A DNA stretch of 64,000 nucleotides from Candidatus Fermentibacterota bacterium (lineage in GTDB: Bacteria > JAFGKV01), in the NCBI GenBank assembly GCA_030620115.1, contig JAUXFG010000002.1, forward strand, positions 4,855 to 68,854, read 5' to 3'. The translations under genes and the position numbers were made by a program. The notes below the pieces were generated by a model that searched no databases, was not told the DNA's origin, and saw only the letters and a list, made by a program, of their open reading frames with translations. Of the stretch, positions 53,012 through 62,668 are shown piece by piece. The stretch's first letter is position 1. Each line of letters starts with the position of its first letter.

Positions 53012-54625
53012 ATGATTAGACAATTCTTGGCTGGACCTAGCGCACTTTTGGTGCTCCTCCTCGCCTGCGCGAGCACGACCGCGGATCGTCTGCCGGTAGG
53101 CGAGGCATATTCCGACACCCTGCAACTCGCCGTAAGGCTTTCTGAGGAACGCGACCTTGATGGATGCGTCCAGGAGCTCCAGCGGATCGTGGCACTGCCC
53201 TCGTCCCCCATGGTGAAGATCCAGGCGTACTGGAGACTGTATCTTGTGCATCGCGATAGAGGAGAAAGCCTGGACGCATTGCAGGCGCTTGTTTCCTGTC
53301 TTGAACGAGACGCCGCACATCGATCCAGCATATACGGGAGAGCACGATCGAGTCTGGGCCCCGCAGTGGTGGATGCCCTGGCGGCGGATATCAGCTGGGC
53401 CACGATCTCGAATCTGCTCGGCGGCATCGAGGAAGTGGAGCTAACCCTCGATCTCGTCTCCTATTTGACCGAAAACGAAGACTGTTATCCCGCGTCGATA
53501 TTGCTCGGTAAGCTCGCACGCCAAGGACTCGACGCAGGGGATGAGCAAAGAAGAACGCGATTGGCGAAGAAAGTGATGCGCTGCATGGAGAAGACCAGAC
53601 CAACGCTGGCTCTGGTGGTACCGCTCACAGGCGACTATGCGGAGTATGGATCGAACCTCGCGCGCGGAGCGGAACTCGCATTGTTGGATTCAGCTTCCGC
53701 CGGCACTCTCATTCTGGAGAAAATCGATTCCGGTTCCGATCCGGTTGAAGCCACATTGGCCATGAGTCGATTGGCAAGGTCACCGCACGTCATTGCGGTC
53801 ATCGGCCCGCTGCAGAGCAGAGCGGCCACGGGAGCCGCAATGGCAGTGACCCAGGGGGAGCTACCCAATCTTGTTCCCCTTCCTGCCCCACAGGGTCTAT
53901 CCAGATTCGGCAAATGGGTCTTCCAGAGTGCCGTGCCGATTCAGGCTGAAGCGAGAACCGTGGCCAAGTATGCCATGATTCACGGAGGAATATCGAGGTT
54001 CGCCATCCTGTATCCTTCCCACGCCACAGGAGAGCGTGCCATGGATGCCTTCAAGAGCCAGGTATACGACCTTGGCGGCGAGGTTGTGGCCATCGAGCGC
54101 TACAGCGAGGACCGAGATACTGATTTCCGTACACAGATCGTGAATATCAAGCGGGCATCCCCCCAGGCGCTTTTCGTGCCCGGGCAGCCAAGGGAACTGA
54201 TTCAGATTGCCCGACAGGTCGCCTTCTATGAACTCGAATGCCAACTCCTTGGCACCGATGGTTGGAGCTCAACCGAGGTTATTGCCCGGGGTGGACGACT
54301 GGTTGAGGGTGTCATCTTCTCCGACCTTGCCGGCATGGAGAAAAACACCTACGCGGTTGACATCTTCAGAGCAACTTATCAGGAACGGTTTGCACGGGAT
54401 CCCGATCACTATGCCTACATCGGATTCGACCTTGCCTCCTGCGTGAGAAAGGCGGTTGAGAACGGGAGAACCACCAGAGACGGCCTGCGGCGATACCTCG
54501 AAGGTCTCGGGCCTATCATGCGGGTTTCAGGGGTCCTCAGCTGGCGCGACGAAGACACTCCCGGCGCGATTCAGTTGCTTACCATCGCCGATGGTCTGGT
54601 GGTACCACTGCCCATGGGGTCGTAG
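53012..54625 (+). CDS. LpoA-like / periplasmic-binding-fold lipoprotein
   Basis: A 537-residue lipoprotein. The signal peptide MIRQFLAGPSALLVLLLACAS has a lipobox ending at Cys19. About 170 helical residues follow, then a type I periplasmic-binding fold from about residue 192: TLALVVPLTGDYAEYGSNLARGAELAL, VIGPLQSRAATGAA, RFAILYPSHATGERAMDAF, SPQALFVPGQPRELIQIARQ. This helical-domain plus Peripla_BP_6 arrangement resembles LpoA, the outer-membrane activator of penicillin-binding proteins, as well as amino-acid-binding proteins of ABC importers. No ABC transporter genes are nearby, and secA and lptD flank it, which favours an envelope role. Confidence 0.75.
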   Translation: MIRQFLAGPSALLVLLLACASTTADRLPVGEAYSDTLQLAVRLSEERDLDGCVQELQRIVALPSSPMVKIQAYWRLYLVHRDRGESLDALQALVSCLERDAAHRSSIYGRARSSLGPAVVDALAADISWATISNLLGGIEEVELTLDLVSYLTENEDCYPASILLGKLARQGLDAGDEQRRTRLAKKVMRCMEKTRPTLALVVPLTGDYAEYGSNLARGAELALLDSASAGTLILEKIDSGSDPVEATLAMSRLARSPHVIAVIGPLQSRAATGAAMAVTQGELPNLVPLPAPQGLSRFGKWVFQSAVPIQAEARTVAKYAMIHGGISRFAILYPSHATGERAMDAFKSQVYDLGGEVVAIERYSEDRDTDFRTQIVNIKRASPQALFVPGQPRELIQIARQVAFYELECQLLGTDGWSSTEVIARGGRLVEGVIFSDLAGMEKNTYAVDIFRATYQERFARDPDHYAYIGFDLASCVRKAVENGRTTRDGLRRYLEGLGPIMRVSGVLSWRDEDTPGAIQLLTIADGLVVPLPMGS

Positions 54626-54685
54626 GAGCGCGCTATTCGGGCCACTGATCAAGGCTTTCACTGGGGCGTTCTTGTCTGGATCGCC

Positions 54686-57600
54686 ATGATGATTCTCTTT
54701 TGCTCTCCCCTTTCAGCCACCCACCGCGCATCCACCAAGAAATCCATTGCCTATCGAGCCGACGAATGCGTCACCAATCTGAAGGAAGGGATCACGACGC
54801 TGCGGCGGAACGTCAGGGCGGTGGCAAAGCAGTGGACCTTGACGGCGGCATGGGGTACGTATCGAACGACTCCTGAACTACTCCGATTGGGTGGCGACGT
54901 GCAGGCCACGTGGCACGGAGACTCGGCATGGGCCCAACAGGCGAGGATCGTGCCTGCCGATTCTCTGGTTGAGCTTCTTCATCGAGTTCGGCTTCTCCGG
55001 GAAGATGGATCCCGTCTTCTATGCTCCCGTTTGTTGTTCAGTGGCCTCACGGATGTCACAGAGCTCACAGGCCCACTCTCCCTCGTCGACTCCACGGGCT
55101 CCTATGAGGCCAGAGCGGACACTGGTTGGTTCTTCGAACAGCAGCATATCCTTCACCTGGCACGATCCTGTACTCTATTGATACAAGCATCGGAATCCGA
55201 TCCTGTGACCGTTCTGTCTGACTCAGCACTCATCGAACAACCTTCGAATCGACTCGTGGCCAGTGGCAGGGTCATCATAACGGGCCCCGAGATACACGGA
55301 ACGTGCCAGGATTTGGAGTATGACGGCAGCGAAGACCGCGTCATTCTCACCGGCGATCCTTCGCTTCAGAGCGGACAATTCCTCTGCACTGCACAGAGGG
55401 TGGTACTGCAGCGGCGTGACGGCGCCTTCAGCCAAATGGTGCTGGAGGGAGACGCTTGGGCGGCTCAACAGGAGGTCAATGCCGACTCTGCCTCCTGGGA
55501 CCAAACGTGGGGCGACAGAATGGTGCTCTGGCTCCGTGACCGCAAACCCTCGTCCATGTTGGTTACGGGGAATGCCAGGGCCATTCATGCCGTGGCGGAC
55601 TCAAGCGGTCGTCACGTGGGGATCAATGATTCCCACGGGGACAGCCTTTTCCTGGAACTGGAGGATCAAGACCTGGCATATCTCAGGATCTCCGGTTCGG
55701 CTAATGGCACCTATGTCTCGAAACACGGCCATACCGACATGCCAGATGAATCGACGGACTATTCGGCGGACATGATATCCTTCGCCAAAGAGGATCACCT
55801 TCTGACTATGAAAGGCAATGCCGATCTCCAGAGCGGTACACTCCGGCTCACTGCATCGGAGGTCAGGTTCTCTCTCTTTTCCAAGGAAATGGTGGCACTG
55901 GAGAATGCTGTTCTGAGAGACGGCGAACAAGAGGTCTCCGGCAAGCGCATGAGCTTCAGTACGATCAAACGGCAAGGCGTAGTCACGAACGGCATAACCC
56001 AATTCGAGAGCGCCTTCTCATTCGGCACACAGGTTGCCCGCGTGGATGAACGATCGCTGGACATCAGACATGGGCAGTTCACCTCATGCGATGAGGATCA
56101 TCCGCACTTCTACATCACCTCGCCCAGAATGCGCGTCACCATGGACGACAAGGTCGTATGCCGGCCGTTGATCATGTGGGTACACGATGTCCCCGTCTTC
56201 TGGCTCCCCTACTCGGTTTTCCCCATTCGAAGAGGTCGACATTCCGGCTTCCTCGTTCCTCACTTCAGTGCCCGCAACATCCTGGGCTTGGAGGGTTCGC
56301 ACACGAGTATCGAGGACCTTGGATACTACTTCGTGCTGGGTGACTATGGGGATCTGAATCTATCTCTTGACTGGGAAGAGGATCTCGGGTGGACTGCCAA
56401 GGCCAATGCGCGCTATGCACTGCGCTACCGTATCAGACAAGGCGATATCACGTTCAACTATGCGCGACGGGATAACATATCCCAATGGATAATCCACCAT
56501 GTCCACGATCAGTATCTTCCCCATGGGTGGCGGCTCAAGGCAGACATCAATGCCACGCGCAGCAAGGAATATATTGATCAAGAAACTCCGGACATCGAGG
56601 ACCGCCTCAATCAACAAGCCGGGTTCAAATCCGCCTTGACTCTGAACAAGAATCTCCCTGGCTGGAGCCTGCGGATGAGCTTGAGGAGGGACCAGAAATG
56701 GACTACCACCCAGCCGGAAGGGGAAGAGGAATCCACGACTGAGACCATCACCACCATGCTTCCGGAGATAGTGATCTCCCGTCCCAGCAAACGGCTCTTC
56801 TCTCCACAAGCTCCCACAGTGCCATGGTTCAAGGAGCTCTATGCATCACTGAGTTCCTCGTTCAAGAACCAGACCATACAAGGAAGCGATGAGGTAACCG
56901 AGGATCACTCGATAGGAACGCGGCACTCCACATCGTTGCGATGGCAACTGCCCAAGATACTGCGGAGAGTAAGCCTCTCGCCCAGCGCCTCATACAAGGA
57001 GACATGGGTTCATCTGGGAAAAGAGCCTGAACAAGGAGAGCGGATGAAGTGGGATCGTGTCGGTGTGCTCTCCAACATCAGCGTGTCCGCATCAACCAAG
57101 CTCTACGGGCTTCTCGAGCCACCCATTGGTCCGGTAGTGGCGCTCCGCCACGTGGTCACGCCGAGCCTCGGCTACAGCTATACGCCGGACTGGTTCACCT
57201 ATGGATGGGACTTCAGGACAGGCAAGTTCAGCCAGGACGATGATCAGCCGTACAGCGACGCTGGCTTTGGTGTTTCGTCTACCAAATCGAGGCGGCTCAA
57301 CCTGGGCCTCGGCAATCTATTTCAGGCAAAGCTCAAGAGGGGAGAGGATGTCGTAAGAAAGGATAACCTGGCCAGCGTGAACTTCTCCACGAGCTATGAC
57401 TTCCAACGCAAGGAAAATGGGGAGGATCCGTGGTCATCCTTGCGCACAAGGCTGGACTTCTCCCCCGCGCGGGCTCTTTCGTGGAATCTCACCCTGAACC
57501 ACGATCCAAATGAGCGCCTGGGATTTCTTTCCCTCACGTCGTCGGCAATGCTCCGCTTGAACGGTGGTTGGGAACGGCCGTCCATGCTCGGTAGCGGGGG

Positions 57601-57928
57601 TATGCCGCTGGAGCCATTTCGCTATAAGTGGAATCTCACGGCGAGGCATTCCTGGAGCCATTCCAGAGGCTCAGCCAACGATCCACAGACGGTGATGCTC
57701 AATGGCAGCCTTGCCCCCACCAAGGGATGGAACGTGAGCGCCAACCTGGGCTACGACATCACCAATAACAGGGTGATGACCAAAGGTTTGGCAATTACGC
57801 GTGATTTGCACTGCTGGCAGATGAACTTCTCGTGGTCCAAATCGGAAACACATTGGAACTATCGCTTCAAGATTTTCGTGAAGGCCTATCCCGAGTCAAT
57901 CTTCATTAAACACCATGAGAGACAGTGA
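54686..57928 (+). CDS. lptD: LPS assembly outer-membrane protein LptD
   Basis: A 1080-residue outer-membrane barrel that inserts LPS into the outer leaflet. An OstA/LptA-like N-terminal domain (about 20-330) is rich in short beta motifs such as GSYEARADTGWFFEQQHI and VTGNARAIHAVADSSGRHVG. The barrel starts around residue 470 with FYITSPRMRVTMDDKVVCRPLIMWVHDVPVFWLPYSVFPIRRGRHSGFLVPHF, which is highly characteristic. The length is above E. coli LptD (784 residues). From ATG 54686 the signal peptide would be only MMILFCSPLSA, without positive charge. In the same frame, ATT at 54635 with TAGGAG six bases before it would give MRATDQGFHWGVLVWIAMMI, a better signal. Confidence 0.88.
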   Translation: MMILFCSPLSATHRASTKKSIAYRADECVTNLKEGITTLRRNVRAVAKQWTLTAAWGTYRTTPELLRLGGDVQATWHGDSAWAQQARIVPADSLVELLHRVRLLREDGSRLLCSRLLFSGLTDVTELTGPLSLVDSTGSYEARADTGWFFEQQHILHLARSCTLLIQASESDPVTVLSDSALIEQPSNRLVASGRVIITGPEIHGTCQDLEYDGSEDRVILTGDPSLQSGQFLCTAQRVVLQRRDGAFSQMVLEGDAWAAQQEVNADSASWDQTWGDRMVLWLRDRKPSSMLVTGNARAIHAVADSSGRHVGINDSHGDSLFLELEDQDLAYLRISGSANGTYVSKHGHTDMPDESTDYSADMISFAKEDHLLTMKGNADLQSGTLRLTASEVRFSLFSKEMVALENAVLRDGEQEVSGKRMSFSTIKRQGVVTNGITQFESAFSFGTQVARVDERSLDIRHGQFTSCDEDHPHFYITSPRMRVTMDDKVVCRPLIMWVHDVPVFWLPYSVFPIRRGRHSGFLVPHFSARNILGLEGSHTSIEDLGYYFVLGDYGDLNLSLDWEEDLGWTAKANARYALRYRIRQGDITFNYARRDNISQWIIHHVHDQYLPHGWRLKADINATRSKEYIDQETPDIEDRLNQQAGFKSALTLNKNLPGWSLRMSLRRDQKWTTTQPEGEEESTTETITTMLPEIVISRPSKRLFSPQAPTVPWFKELYASLSSSFKNQTIQGSDEVTEDHSIGTRHSTSLRWQLPKILRRVSLSPSASYKETWVHLGKEPEQGERMKWDRVGVLSNISVSASTKLYGLLEPPIGPVVALRHVVTPSLGYSYTPDWFTYGWDFRTGKFSQDDDQPYSDAGFGVSSTKSRRLNLGLGNLFQAKLKRGEDVVRKDNLASVNFSTSYDFQRKENGEDPWSSLRTRLDFSPARALSWNLTLNHDPNERLGFLSLTSSAMLRLNGGWERPSMLGSGGMPLEPFRYKWNLTARHSWSHSRGSANDPQTVMLNGSLAPTKGWNVSANLGYDITNNRVMTKGLAITRDLHCWQMNFSWSKSETHWNYRFKIFVKAYPESIFIKHHERQ

Positions 57929-57972
57929 TCCCCGATGCGCATGGCGCAAGACAAACGCAATAGAACCTGAGC

Positions 57973-58203
57973 TTATCTAGTATGCTTCACGCAGTTCGCT
58001 CTAGTGTAATACCGCGCCCACAGCTCAGGATGCTTCTCCCAACATTCCCGGCACTCTCTAATGCTGGCGGAAGGCCTGAAACAAGTGCTCATCTCGACTT
58101 CCTCGACAATCTCCAATTCAGTAGTCTGGGAAATCTGGGGAGCAATCGGAGGGGCATCCACAACCGAAAACAGATCGAGTTGTGCTGAACTCTCTCTCAT
58201 CAT
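57973..58203 (-). CDS. Small cysteine-containing hypothetical protein
   Basis: A 76-residue ORF starting at tandem ATGs, with AAAGGAG immediately upstream, an arrangement that supports it being real. The N-terminal half (MRESSAQLDLFSVVDAPPIAPQ) looks disordered. The C-terminal half, MSTCFRPSASIRECRECWEKHPELWARYYTRANCVKHTR, holds four cysteines (C, CxxC, C) and several aromatic residues and may bind a metal. I do not recognise a family. The frame extends 19 codons upstream with no better start. Confidence 0.5.
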   Translation of the reverse strand: MMRESSAQLDLFSVVDAPPIAPQISQTTELEIVEEVEMSTCFRPSASIRECRECWEKHPELWARYYTRANCVKHTR

Positions 58204-58464
58204 CTCTCCTTTGGGGTTTAACACTTGCCACAAGTTAGCATATCTAAGGCCAAATGTCAACTACCTGCCCATGATCAATCATGATAATGCGCGGATAAGG
58301 AATGCTGCTACACTTTCACCTCGCATCTCCCACCGCTCCCCTCTTTTCGTGTGAAATGCGGAGATGGCTCACTTTCTCGTTGTACGGTCTCGGCCTCGCG
58401 CTACCACTCACCATAGAAATACAAAATCTGGTAGAGAGATCCCGGAACCGTGGCCCCACCCTCA

Positions 58465-58682
58465 GTCATTGCGAGGAAAGTAGCGACGAAGCAATTTCAT
58501 GCCCTCAACTGAGATCGCCGCGCTATCGCTCGCGATGACCAGTCTCTCCTCCTGTCATTGCGAGGAGTGTAGTGACGAAACAATCCCGCGCAGTACGCGT
58601 GATCGCCGCGCGGAGCTTATGCTGCCTCCGGCCCGTAGGGCCTACGCCCCGGAGGGAGCGAAGTCGAAGTGCTCGCGATGAC
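58465..58682 (+). repeat. Two GTCATTGCGAGG interspersed repeats in tandem
   Basis: The first unit runs from GTCATTGCGAGGAAAGTAGC to CGCTCGCGATGAC (58465-58538), the second from GTCATTGCGAGGAGTGTAGT to GTGCTCGCGATGAC (58554-58682). Each has inverted ends. The second contains GCGATCCCGCG-related and GTAGGGCCTACG palindromes and corresponds to the repeat at 7481-7577. Confidence 0.78.
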
Positions 58683-58928
58683 CCGCGGGGCCTCAGTCTT
58701 TGCAAAGAGGATTCCGAATGCGTAAACCACCGCTACGCGGGGCTCTTGATTCAGGCCATGGTCAGCATTTGACCGATGGGCAATCCACCGGCGGACGGAC
58801 AGACCGGGACAAATCCCTTGCTCTTCATACCATTTCAGCATTACTGTCCTCAGTCATCTGTCCTCTCGTCCCGAAGGGACGGTTTCATTTCAGCGCGAAG
58901 CTGCGGAAATGACATGGGAGGTTCTCTG

Positions 58929-59954
58929 GTGAAGGCTATGGGAATGTTCTCTGGCGGTCTTGACAGTCAACTGGCAGTTCGTGTGATGAAGGACCAGGGC
59001 ATAACGGTCATGGCCGTCTACTTCTATCACCGGTTCAACAGGATCGGAGAGCAAGGAACATGGCCCGACATGGATCATGCCCCACCCCAGGTGGCCTGCA
59101 TGTCCGAACTGGCGCGAGAGGCAGAAGTCGATTTCGTGGCCGTGGACTTCTCCCAGAAATTCCTGGATATCACCAACAGCCCGAAACACGGCCGTGGCAA
59201 AGGCTTCAATCCTTGTCTCGATTGTCGAATCGCCATGCTCACCTCCGCGCGTGATATCATGGAAGAGGTAGGCGCTGCTTTCGTCTTCACCGGCGAGGTG
59301 CTGGGGCAACGCCCCATGAGTCAACACAAGCAAGGCCTTCAGATGGTGGCAAAACGGAGTGGTCTTGAGGGATTACTGCTCCGCCCTCTCTCCGCGAGAC
59401 TACTTCCACCCACTCTACCGGAAGACAAAGGATGGGTTGATCGCTCACGGCTTCTCTCGCTCCAAGGGAGAAACCGCACCCCACAATTCGACCTGGCGAA
59501 AGAGCTTGGAGTCAAACATTACCCAACACCGGCAGGGGGCTGCTTCCTTACCGATCCCAACCTCGCTACACGCTTCTTCTCATGGACCACGCATCACGGC
59601 GAAATCGGACCGCGAGAGATGGTCCTTCTCCGTATAGGCCGCCACTTCCATCTGCCCGGGGGCGTCCACGTCGTGGTGGGAAGAGAGAAGAGCGAGAACG
59701 AACAGCTCCGCTCCATGCTGCCGAACGTCTTTCACCTCGCCACCACGGACTCACCCGGCGCATCCGTGTTTCTCCTGCAATCCCCTACAAGGGATGATGT
59801 AGAACTGGCGGCTCGCCTTGCGGCGAGATACTCAAAAGCACGGACGGAAGACACCGCCCATGTGAGCATGACGGGGCCTGGGACATCCGCGATGATAGTA
59901 GCCCATCCCGCTGACGATGATCTCCTGGCCAAACTCCGCGTGGGAGGAAGATGA
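58929..59954 (+). CDS. PP-loop thiolase-like protein with NFACT-R-type C-terminal domain (tRNA thiouridylase-like)
   Basis: A 341-residue protein. The ATP-pyrophosphatase PP-loop is AMGMFSGGLDSQLAVRVMKDQGITVMAVYFYHRF. NPCLDCRIAMLTSARDIMEEVGAAFVFTGEVLGQRPMSQHKQ carries the paired cysteines common in MnmA/ThiI relatives. GGCFLTDPNLATRFFSW lies between the two halves. The last 100 residues (RIGRHFHLPGGVHVVVGREKSENEQLRSMLPNVFHLATTDSPGASVFLL) are of the NFACT-R/DUF814 type. Known relatives are annotated as tRNA-modifying thiolases of unproven substrate. GTG 58929 follows GGGAGG; ATG 58914 and ATG 58938 are alternatives. Its stop overlaps the next ATG. Confidence 0.8.
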   Translation: MKAMGMFSGGLDSQLAVRVMKDQGITVMAVYFYHRFNRIGEQGTWPDMDHAPPQVACMSELAREAEVDFVAVDFSQKFLDITNSPKHGRGKGFNPCLDCRIAMLTSARDIMEEVGAAFVFTGEVLGQRPMSQHKQGLQMVAKRSGLEGLLLRPLSARLLPPTLPEDKGWVDRSRLLSLQGRNRTPQFDLAKELGVKHYPTPAGGCFLTDPNLATRFFSWTTHHGEIGPREMVLLRIGRHFHLPGGVHVVVGREKSENEQLRSMLPNVFHLATTDSPGASVFLLQSPTRDDVELAARLAARYSKARTEDTAHVSMTGPGTSAMIVAHPADDDLLAKLRVGGR

Positions 59955-62668
59955 TGAAGGGTTTGGGCTCTCGCACAATACTCCTCGCCTTGGGTGCACT
60001 GTCCTGCCTGAATATGCAAAGCCTTGCCTCCTTCGAGGAGCTACTCCTTATCCCCTGGGGATCAGGCCCTGGAAAGGTCGTCAATCGATCAGAGCCGTCA
60101 GGCCGGTACGGCCCCACCGACTTCGTGGTTCGCACCGCTGACCAAGACAGCACTGGCGGACGATACCTCTACCTTCTTGATAGGGAGCAACAGCTTCTGC
60201 AGGTCTTCGACATACGAAGGCGCACGGCAGTGGCGGCATTGCCTATCCCTCCGCATAGCGAACGGCTATCGGTCTCATCTGACGCGATAGCCGTATGGGA
60301 TGGCATAGCTCTGCACACAGCCCGCTGGGGGGACCAGTGGGAAAGCACCGGAGGCGATTACCCGTTTCGCACCATCCAACGCCTTCTTCTGCAAGACGAA
60401 GAGCTTTTGGCCTCGGACGAACAAGGACAATGGTACCTCGTTACAGAGACGGGCAAAGTGGTCTCACGCAATTCGATACGACGGGTGGATCCCCCACTGC
60501 CCGCGATCTCGAAACTCAGTGCCACCACGTTCAAGGTCTCCCGTGGCAACATTGACCTTTTCCATAGCAGTCACGACAAGGAGCTTGGGGCCTTTGAATA
60601 TGCTGGCATCGTGGATGATATTCATGTTTTCCTGACCGAGGAAATTCTCTCACACACGCCCATAGAAGCCCACGAAATCATACTGCTCTTTTCCGCGGAG
60701 GGAACAAAGATCGGTTCCATTAAGGTCCCCTTCGTGTACTTCAGTTGGGTTCCGCGAAACGTCGCAGTCTTCGATGGCACCTTGTATGTGCTGATCTCTT
60801 CCCCACGAGGTCTCCACCTCTTTGGTGTGGGCAAGGGACAGCTGATTTCAGGCGAACCCTCCTTCCCCCTGTTCCCTGAGGAGCCCTACCACTTCAACGA
60901 TTACCTCCCCCTTGCCCTTGAAGCCGAAGAGGGGGATGGGCAGCTGCGCGACGAAGATCCTCTCTCAAGAACCGATATGATGGCCATTGCGCGGGAATAC
61001 ATCGACCTTGAGTGGACCGCCACATCTGCCAACATCACCGATGGGATTGAGAATGTGGGGGGGCATTTGGTGAGGACACCGTCGTGGGTGACCGTGGGTC
61101 CAAAACGGAAAATCCCCTACAAGTGGGGAGGATTCACCAGCACTGCCACATTCGCCGCAGGTGTTCCCGCGGGCAAAAAATGCGGCGACGATTACACGGA
61201 AGACGTGAGTTGGGGTGATACCTACTGCATCGGAGTAGACTGTTCAGGGTTCGTGAGCCGCTGTTGGAACACAGACATCAAGTATGGAACCAGCACACTG
61301 CAGGGGATTACTACAGAGCTCCCCAGTGTCAACGATCTTCGCAAGGGAGATTGCTTGAATCTTGTCGGAAGCCATGTTCGCCTTTGCATGGAGGACAATC
61401 CAGCCGGTATGGTGCTCACCGCTGAGGCGGCGGCAAATGATTGGCGCGTGAGTTATCGCGCCTTCAAGCTCACTGAGCTGAGCTCCTATGTACCCCGCCG
61501 GTTCAACTGGGTCATCGAAGAGGATCATCTCGAAAACCCTTTTGTGATCAAGGTCAAAGACTGGCGTGAGAGCCTGAACGTACGCCAGGGTCCCTCCACC
61601 AACGAGGACATCATCACCATAATCGACTCTGAACAGGTTTTCGTCAGTACCTGTTCCCATGAGGGCTGGTATCACCTTCACCTCCCCGCGGGCACCGGTG
61701 ACTACGATGGGTGGGCCTTTGGCGGCTCCACCAGCACCGATGGCTATCTGGAAGGTTCCCAGGGCACACCCATTGCTTGCGTCACCGTGGAGGCCCTCAA
61801 CGTGCGAACCGGGCCCGGCACCGAATTCTCGGTGCTCACTACCGTGAGCGAGGGGCAACGCTTCGCCGTGCTCGACAGCTCCGGTTGGTGGTATCAGATC
61901 CAGCTGGCCAATGTGAGCGGATCCGACACCGGATGGTCGTCCGGGGGTGATGCCGGTCAATTCCTCTCGGTTTCCTCCGGAGGCCCGTCCAACGGCTACG
62001 GGGCAACCATAGTCTCCTTGAGCGCCCCCGCAGATCTCGATGAACGAGAGAGTGCCTTCTGCACCATGCTCGTCACCAATACAGGCCTCTGCAGCTGGGA
62101 CAGCGCAACCCTGCTTCGCACCACCGTATCCAGGGAACGATCAAGCTGGTTCGCAGCCGAAAGCTGGATGGACTCATCAACTGTTTCAACGCTGGGCGTC
62201 GCAGTACTACCCCATCAGACCCATACGCTGACATTTGAGATCAAGGCCCCCATGGTCCCGGAAAATACCCAATTCGTGGAGCACTTTGGCATTGTGCAGG
62301 ATGGCTTCTGCTGGTTTGGCGATCCAGAACAGTTCGGACCCTCTGATGAGGATATCGCGTTTCCCATCACGGTGCATGACATCGGGCTTCCCCCCGCGCC
62401 CGAGATAGTCGCCGCAGGAGTGCTTGGCTACAGTATGACCATCACATGGAACCCCGTAGCCGAGGCCACCCACTATGGCGTATTCCGAGGAGACTTTGAA
62501 CACCAGCCAATCCCACGTCTCATCATCACCGCAGCAGGCCCCACTTTCACCAGCTCATATGGCGTGCAAAATCCCGCGCTCAATGTTTTCTATCAGATAC
62601 GTGCCTATGCGGTCACAGATTCCTCAGAACTCTCCGCCCAGGTAGGCGAATTCGACTATGCGGGCTGA
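59951..62668 (+). CDS. Secreted multi-domain NlpC/P60-like and SH3 protein
   Basis: A 905-residue exported protein (signal GSRTILLALGALSCLNMQSLAS). Residues 30-330 look like a beta-propeller (RYLYLLDREQQLLQVFDIRRR). The NlpC/P60-like cysteine peptidase domain follows at about 345-515: KWGGFTST, the nucleophile in YCIGVDCSGFVSRCW, and GSHVRLCM supplying the histidine. Two SH3-type modules come next, VRQGPSTNEDIITIIDSEQVFVS and VRTGPGTEFSVLTTVSEGQRFAV. After them are a beta-sandwich like the NBR1 central Ig domain and an FN3-like end. Such enzymes cut peptidoglycan peptides. It overlaps the PP-loop gene by ATGA, an odd pairing. Confidence 0.8.
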   Translation: MMKGLGSRTILLALGALSCLNMQSLASFEELLLIPWGSGPGKVVNRSEPSGRYGPTDFVVRTADQDSTGGRYLYLLDREQQLLQVFDIRRRTAVAALPIPPHSERLSVSSDAIAVWDGIALHTARWGDQWESTGGDYPFRTIQRLLLQDEELLASDEQGQWYLVTETGKVVSRNSIRRVDPPLPAISKLSATTFKVSRGNIDLFHSSHDKELGAFEYAGIVDDIHVFLTEEILSHTPIEAHEIILLFSAEGTKIGSIKVPFVYFSWVPRNVAVFDGTLYVLISSPRGLHLFGVGKGQLISGEPSFPLFPEEPYHFNDYLPLALEAEEGDGQLRDEDPLSRTDMMAIAREYIDLEWTATSANITDGIENVGGHLVRTPSWVTVGPKRKIPYKWGGFTSTATFAAGVPAGKKCGDDYTEDVSWGDTYCIGVDCSGFVSRCWNTDIKYGTSTLQGITTELPSVNDLRKGDCLNLVGSHVRLCMEDNPAGMVLTAEAAANDWRVSYRAFKLTELSSYVPRRFNWVIEEDHLENPFVIKVKDWRESLNVRQGPSTNEDIITIIDSEQVFVSTCSHEGWYHLHLPAGTGDYDGWAFGGSTSTDGYLEGSQGTPIACVTVEALNVRTGPGTEFSVLTTVSEGQRFAVLDSSGWWYQIQLANVSGSDTGWSSGGDAGQFLSVSSGGPSNGYGATIVSLSAPADLDERESAFCTMLVTNTGLCSWDSATLLRTTVSRERSSWFAAESWMDSSTVSTLGVAVLPHQTHTLTFEIKAPMVPENTQFVEHFGIVQDGFCWFGDPEQFGPSDEDIAFPITVHDIGLPPAPEIVAAGVLGYSMTITWNPVAEATHYGVFRGDFEHQPIPRLIITAAGPTFTSSYGVQNPALNVFYQIRAYAVTDSSELSAQVGEFDYAG

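Larger units (their letters stand above)
57929..58928. other. Intergenic region with one small ORF and two GTCATTGCGAGG repeats
   Basis: About 1 kb between lptD and the PP-loop gene. It contains a possible small minus-strand gene (57973-58203) and repeats at 58465-58682. The stretch 58683-58928 and the section around 58260-58460 show nothing else recognisable. Confidence 0.5.

Noticed and set aside
58776-58928. Extension of the PP-loop protein by 51 N-terminal residues
   Set aside because: The sequence before GTG 58929 has no domain similarity and the GGGAGG site fits the internal start.
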